Assembly: GCA_018902385.1 (NCBI GenBank)
Contig: JABSSW010000026.1
Location: forward strand, 372,001-436,000
Source: Physcia stellaris
Lineage: Eukaryota; Ascomycota; Lecanoromycetes; Caliciales; Physciaceae
Direction of reading: 5' to 3'
Length of the DNA stretch: 64,000 nt
Of the stretch, positions 59,212 through 64,000 are shown one piece after another. How positions within the stretch are numbered: the stretch's first letter is position 1; each line of letters opens with the position of its first letter. Both the position numbers and the translations under genes were made by a program. The notes beneath the pieces were generated by a model, which was not told the origin of the DNA, did no database searches, and saw nothing but the letters and a program-made list of their open reading frames with translations.

Positions 59212-62200
59212 TTATGTGGTAGAAAGAATGCTTCCAAGACTAGGACCGAAAGGTTGGTCGTCAGCTCCGCCGGGCGCGCCTCTATCTTCGCTGAAATCCG
59301 CACTCTCCGCATCTTGGTCATAGCTCGCTTTGCGCATCAAGGGTGGGGTGACAGGAGACGGGTTTTGGGTCGAAATGCTTTGTCTCGGTGTACTGTAAGG
59401 CCTTAGAGGTCGCTTGGACGACGTTGCGGGTCTCGAAATCGAGCCATTGGCAGCTGATGGCGGAGTCTGCCTTATGCTGGTGCTTGGTGGTGTCAGCAGT
59501 CCAGAGAGGAAGCTCTGCGCCGAAGGTGAGGAACGGGATGGAGTCTGGTCGGCACTTGCAGTCGTCATGGCTGAGAGACTACTGAAAGGCGCCTCGCGAG
59601 CTTTCCGCCAATTACCCCATGCAGCGGCAGCGGCAAGAGGCAGAGCGCGGGGAGAGGCGGCGAGATTAGATATGCTAGCCAGGGATGGGAAGGTTTGGCC
59701 ACCTGCCATTGCTCGCTCCTTCTCCTGCTGTTCCATCTGTAGATTAGCCTTCAACCGAATGGCTGCGTCTTTGACGGCTTCGCGGTCATAGAGAGGCTGG
59801 GACAGGGTACGTATGATATCTTCCAACTCGTCAATGCGCACCCCCAATAATTCGCGTAGCCAGGTGATCTCCATATCCTGGTCCTTGAGCTTTGCAGGTG
59901 CATCGCGGTCTGTCTGCGACAATTCTTGTTCGAGCTTCTCGATACGTCCTTCACGCTCTTGCAGTTGCTCCTGAAGTACCAAGATGGATTCGCGAAGGGC
60001 CTGCGGTGAAATCTTTTCGGGTAGACCAGTTGCCTTCGTCCAGTGCCCCCGAGTAGCCGCAGAGGGAGTAGAGGCTGGTTTGTTGGCTTGAGCTGCCTGA
60101 ATAGCAGCATGTGCGGCGGATTTGGCAATCTCCAACTTCTCTTCCAGGAGTGTGACTTTATCCATGTAGTATGTAACCTTTTCATCTGCCAACCCTAGAC
60201 GTTGAGCCAAGTGAGTCTCGGAACGCTGTTTATCCTCGATGGCATTGCTCAGTGCTCGCTCCTGTTCAGCGCGGAGTTCGCCCAATGTCCGCTCATGGAA
60301 ACGGTAATGCTCCTGCAAGGCAGCCTCCCTAGCTTCGGCAGCTTCTCGCAAAGCTTGGCTGCGTGACTCGGAAGCTTCCTCTAGCATGAGCTCATACCTC
60401 GCATTGACAGCTTCGCCTTCTTTAGTGGCATCATCGAGGCGGGCTTGAAGCCTGCCAGTTGCGCTTTCAAGGTCGGCACGAGCGATATTGGCTTGATTGT
60501 TGGCCATGCTAATGTCTGCTTCCATGGCGGTTCTTATCCGCTGGACCTCCATTTTTCCGCTTTCCCTTGCATCGACATATTCTCGCTCGAAGCGCGCGGC
60601 CACCTCCTGGTGTTCGTGGCATTCGGACCGGAGCCGACTCACCAAAGCCTCGGATTCGGTAGTTGCTCGTTGCATTTGCTCGAGCATATAGCGGGCCTTC
60701 ATTGCTTCTTTCTCTTGTATATCTAGCCTGTCAATGTCGGCTTCCAACCTTTCTCTCGTCCGAGCCTCAGCTTCAAGTCTCGAGGTAAGGACTTCCAGCT
60801 TGGACTTGAGTTCTTCCTCCTTGATATGTCGCTTGGTTTGATCCCGAGAAACATCGCTGGACATCTGTGCCATATCCTCCTGCAGCCGACTAATTTGACT
60901 TCTCATTGTCTCTCGGCCCTTGATGCCTTCGTCCAACTCAGACCTTAAAGCATCCATAGTGCGGTTGAGATCTTTGTTTTGCGCCCTCTCGTCATCTAGC
61001 TCTACCCGCCATTGTGAGCTTGATATTCTATACTCTTCTAGTGTAGCTTCAAGAGCTGCATTCTTCTCCGAAAGTTCAGCTGCGGTCTTCTGTAGGCTTT
61101 CTTGGGATAATTCAAGTAGAGCAGTATGTCTAAGACCTTCGTGGCGCTCTTCATGATAAGCGGCAAGGCTTCGCTCTGTTTCTTCAGCTGATTCCCGTTG
61201 CTCCGCGGCATCTTGTAGTGCACCTCGAAGCAGACGCTGGCTGTCGGCGAGAGCATCTTCAGTAGCTCGTCGAGCCTTAAGTTCATCGTCTGCTCTGGAC
61301 TCCGCTATCTTCAGCATACTTTCCAGCCCAGCAATCTGAAGCTGGCTCTTTTCTGCAGTGGCGGACTGATGACTGGACGTGATAGGTGCCGATTTTCCGC
61401 GCAACTGTCGTCCAATGGCTTCTTCAACAATGGTTTTGATGTTGCCCGTGGAACCGGGCGCCTGCTGTACAGAAGTGCTGAGTTCCTTGACTGCCTCAAT
61501 GACCTCGGCTAATTGGTTAGCTGGAGCCAGAGTCTGTTGAGCGGTCGCGATGTCCTGTATGGACGTCCTGAGCTTCTCAAATTTACGGTCTCGAAGTGGT
61601 GATTTAACCCTCGATGATGACATAGCTTCTTCATCATCCTCATCGTCAGCATCGCTGTGCTCGACTTCGTCAGAAAGTGTTCTTCGGGGTCTCCTGCTGT
61701 TGGCTCTACTCGAAAGTGCGGTCAAGGAGGCCTGGATAGCTATCAAAGTCTTCTCCAAGGGTCCCATGTGCTGTTGCACGATATTCCCAACAACTTCGTC
61801 TACACGAGTGTCGAAAAAATTGGTTCTCTGCTGGAGCTTAGCCTCATCGACCGACAAGATGGCGTCATCCCAGTCGCTAACTGACTGGCTGCCTGGGCTA
61901 TTCAGTCGGTGTACGTCGGACCTGGATGGCCTGTAAGAGGGACTGAAGCGAGCGTTGCGGGCTACCATTTCCACATCCGCAGTATCAGCACTTTCGGATT
62001 CTGTGGGTGGCAAATACTGGTACGGTCCGTGCAGCCTGTTGGGGCTCGGAGAGGGGGCATCACTTCTCAGTTGTAAAGGTGGCAGCATCTGGCAGCCTAC
62101 TGAAGATTCAAGATTGGCCGGCATTGAACTCCGAACAGGACTCCGAGATCTCCACGGGCCCGTATTACGCTCGACACCCAAATCCGAGTCTTCGTCATTG

Positions 62201-64000
62201 AGATGCTTCATAACTTCATTGATTTCCTGTAAGGATGGATCGATGTAGGTAACTCCATCTATGGCTGGCTTTCTTCCGAAGTCTCGAATGCCCCCAGTCA
62301 CACCAAAGCCTACATCATTAGCACCACGATCGTGTTGCGTTTCCGCCATTTGTTCCGAGGATCCAGATGAAGACATTGACGCCGGGCTCTCCTCTTGCTC
62401 ACCACTACTTGCGAGATGCTGGGCTTGCCCTCTGCCGGCTAAAGAAGATGCCGTGAGAATCGGTTCAATCGGGAAGTCCTCTTGCGCATACAGAGTAGCG
62501 TGCGGAATCTCTGGATCTTCATCTTTGGCATATTTTATCGGCGGAGACACCAATGGCAGAGCAGTACTAAAAGAAGCAGCTTCCTGAGCGTTTGAGAACA
62601 AGAACGGCGCCGACGTGTCATCTGAAAGGCTCGACACGTCAGAAGCAGGGAACTCATCAATGATTTCTTTCAATTGGTGGGTAGCGTTTTCTAGAGGTGT
62701 GGGTTTATCTCTGACCTGGCTTGCTGCACTTAGAGGACTGACAGAACCCAGCTTGAGCGGCGGTGTGGCAGGAGGCGGAGTTGCAAAGAGCGGTACCTGA
62801 TCTCCATCGTCCTCATAGCGCCGCAGTCGCTTCTGTCGACCTTCTGGCTGCGTAATGCGACCGGACTCGTCCTCCTGGCCATCAGCGTCTGCGGCGCTAT
62901 CGCTCTGGAAAGCTTCAGGTTTGACGATCGGTATAGCTTTGGACTTCCTGGCAGGCTTGATAATCTCGGAATAGTCAATGTTACCGAAAATCTTCTTCGT
63001 ATTACTATCCAGAGCTGACGCATTTTGTTGGCTTCCCTCAGCGTTTGGGCCTGGATCAGAGGGTGTAAATGCAGGGGCGTTAGGCTTGAAGGCTGGTCCA
63101 GAAGATGAAAAGCTGAACTCTCGTGACGGGATATACATTGCACGTCTAGGAATACCGCCAGGGACAAACACCGGCGCCTCAACATTAAAGCCATCGTTGG
63201 AAGGTTCGCTGCCATTTTGCCTAGGATGGACACTAGTCGTACTTTCATCTTCATTTGAGGCCTGATTACCAAGAAATGCGAATACCCCAGGAGCGGGCTC
63301 CTTTGGCTTAAATTCCAGAGCATTGGCATTTAAACCGGACATTGAAGGCTTCGACCTGTGGCTAGGTTGATGCTTCAGAACAACATCCTTGCTTTCAAAT
63401 GGGGAATTAGCTAGACTTGGATTCGTCTCGATCTCAGCATCAGGTAGGTAGCGATCTAGAACACCAACTTCTAGCAGACTTGACGGACTTTCAATCTCGA
63501 TATCATCTGCACCCGTCGCTAAACTCAAAGGCTTCTTCTCCTTCCCCGGCTTATAAATCGAAGTTGTAGTCAATGACGTCTGAGCATTCTCAATCTCCTT
63601 TTGCAGTGTTTCGCTTAAGTTTTGTCTATGACCTCGTGGAATGGGCGATGCAATTTCAGGTTGATTGCTGTATTGTACCGGGCGAAGCTCGTCCATTTGA
63701 TGACTCGATTGCATAAGATTTGAGGATGAATTTGCTAACAGAAGTTGTTGTTGCTGCTGCTGCTGCGCTAGATGGTAAGCTTGTAAATGAGCCTGCTCAT
63801 TCTGTATTTGGGCAAACAACAGTCTCGGGTCTTGACCCAACATCGTGTCCGTGTTGTTCTGACTGACAGGCGAAGCTGGCGATAAGAAGGTATTGATACC
63901 CAGTCTTTGCCCATTGATAACCGGCGACATGACTCTCGAACCAGGCTGGGATCCGTTTTGCTGGTTATGCGGCCACGTGCTTGCAGGTGTCGATGACGAG
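59212..64000 (-). CDS. Large coiled-coil protein with PAM2-like motifs (5' end off window)
   Basis: The frame is open from the window edge to a stop at 59212, so the gene starts beyond 64000; residues here count from Met at 63930 (1572 residues onward). The first 700 residues are disordered and carry a Gln run and a PAM2 motif SGLNANALEFKPK (about 198-210). Two weaker matches follow: FNVEAPVFVPG (about 248) and FKPNAPAFTPSD (about 281). A coiled coil of about 530 residues (870-1400) follows. Near the end is AAAAWGNWRKA (about 1437), then a Ser/Pro-rich tail. PAM2 motifs bind the MLLE domain of poly(A)-binding protein, so a role in mRNA handling is inferred. The layout recalls Upa2 of Ustilago, but I cannot show homology. 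Confidence 0.75.
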   Translation of the reverse strand, partial: SSSTPASTWPHNQQNGSQPGSRVMSPVINGQRLGINTFLSPASPVSQNNTDTMLGQDPRLLFAQIQNEQAHLQAYHLAQQQQQQQLLLANSSSNLMQSSHQMDELRPVQYSNQPEIASPIPRGHRQNLSETLQKEIENAQTSLTTTSIYKPGKEKKPLSLATGADDIEIESPSSLLEVGVLDRYLPDAEIETNPSLANSPFESKDVVLKHQPSHRSKPSMSGLNANALEFKPKEPAPGVFAFLGNQASNEDESTTSVHPRQNGSEPSNDGFNVEAPVFVPGGIPRRAMYIPSREFSFSSSGPAFKPNAPAFTPSDPGPNAEGSQQNASALDSNTKKIFGNIDYSEIIKPARKSKAIPIVKPEAFQSDSAADADGQEDESGRITQPEGRQKRLRRYEDDGDQVPLFATPPPATPPLKLGSVSPLSAASQVRDKPTPLENATHQLKEIIDEFPASDVSSLSDDTSAPFLFSNAQEAASFSTALPLVSPPIKYAKDEDPEIPHATLYAQEDFPIEPILTASSLAGRGQAQHLASSGEQEESPASMSSSGSSEQMAETQHDRGANDVGFGVTGGIRDFGRKPAIDGVTYIDPSLQEINEVMKHLNDEDSDLGVERNTGPWRSRSPVRSSMPANLESSVGCQMLPPLQLRSDAPSPSPNRLHGPYQYLPPTESESADTADVEMVARNARFSPSYRPSRSDVHRLNSPGSQSVSDWDDAILSVDEAKLQQRTNFFDTRVDEVVGNIVQQHMGPLEKTLIAIQASLTALSSRANSRRPRRTLSDEVEHSDADDEDDEEAMSSSRVKSPLRDRKFEKLRTSIQDIATAQQTLAPANQLAEVIEAVKELSTSVQQAPGSTGNIKTIVEEAIGRQLRGKSAPITSSHQSATAEKSQLQIAGLESMLKIAESRADDELKARRATEDALADSQRLLRGALQDAAEQRESAEETERSLAAYHEERHEGLRHTALLELSQESLQKTAAELSEKNAALEATLEEYRISSSQWRVELDDERAQNKDLNRTMDALRSELDEGIKGRETMRSQISRLQEDMAQMSSDVSRDQTKRHIKEEELKSKLEVLTSRLEAEARTRERLEADIDRLDIQEKEAMKARYMLEQMQRATTESEALVSRLRSECHEHQEVAARFEREYVDARESGKMEVQRIRTAMEADISMANNQANIARADLESATGRLQARLDDATKEGEAVNARYELMLEEASESRSQALREAAEAREAALQEHYRFHERTLGELRAEQERALSNAIEDKQRSETHLAQRLGLADEKVTYYMDKVTLLEEKLEIAKSAAHAAIQAAQANKPASTPSAATRGHWTKATGLPEKISPQALRESILVLQEQLQEREGRIEKLEQELSQTDRDAPAKLKDQDMEITWLRELLGVRIDELEDIIRTLSQPLYDREAVKDAAIRLKANLQMEQQEKERAMAGGQTFPSLASISNLAASPRALPLAAAAAWGNWRKAREAPFSSLSAMTTASADQTPSRSSPSAQSFLSGLLTPPSTSIRQTPPSAANGSISRPATSSKRPLRPYSTPRQSISTQNPSPVTPPLMRKASYDQDAESADFSEDRGAPGGADDQPFGPSLGSILSTT

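Noticed and set aside
59212-63930. Antisense ORFs across the coiled-coil gene
   Set aside because: They are shadows of heptad-biased codons.
1-64000. CRISPR arrays, phage or bacterial operon features
   Set aside because: Spliceosomal introns and eukaryotic genes dominate; no regularly spaced repeats with unique spacers were seen.

Overview
The window looks like filamentous ascomycete DNA (Pezizomycotina). Genes are dense and cut by short introns of about 50-60 bases with GTAAGT-like donors and CTAAC/CTGAC branch sites. They include fungal forms of NAF1, GLE1, NUP84, TSC10, SAS10/UTP3, SUMO, CMC4 and a PMC1-type calcium pump. One long AT-rich block of mutated retroelements interrupts the gene-rich DNA. 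I cannot fix the class; Leotiomycetes or Dothideomycetes fit best.

Layout. 0-5.7 kb is accessory DNA: two decayed copies of a C2H2 zinc-finger/PIP-box gene family, a TA-flanked 972-bp inverted-repeat element with a second hairpin element inside it, and a weak ORF. 6.5-13.4 kb holds an F-box-like gene, NAF1, a cluster of long perfect palindromes in the NAF1 upstream region, an intact third copy of the zinc-finger/PIP-box family, and a tRNA-Gly. 13.5-25.1 kb is an AT-rich block of Ty1/Copia-like fossils, one inserted into the LTR of another. 25.7-29.4 kb holds GLE1 and a patatin-like protein lacking both catalytic residues. 30.8-36.6 kb holds a small coiled-coil protein, TSC10, SAS10/UTP3 and a Cys-rich membrane protein. 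37.6-42.9 kb holds an MFS transporter, an aldo-keto reductase and a fructosamine kinase side by side. 44-50.7 kb holds a conserved hypothetical, SUMO, CMC4 and NUP84. 52.5-56.9 kb is the calcium pump. 59.2-64 kb is a large coiled-coil protein with PAM2-like motifs that runs off the window.

Most genes are unlinked housekeeping functions (ribosome biogenesis, nuclear pore and mRNA export, sphingolipid and calcium homeostasis). The one neighbourhood that may work together is the fructosamine kinase / aldo-keto reductase / transporter trio, which would fit repair of sugar-damaged protein followed by reduction of the released dicarbonyl.

The least ordinary signals are the mutation pattern of the AT-rich block, which spares CpA and CpG and strikes C before a pyrimidine, unlike textbook RIP; the zinc-finger/PIP-box family; the inactive patatin; and the PAM2-bearing coiled-coil protein.
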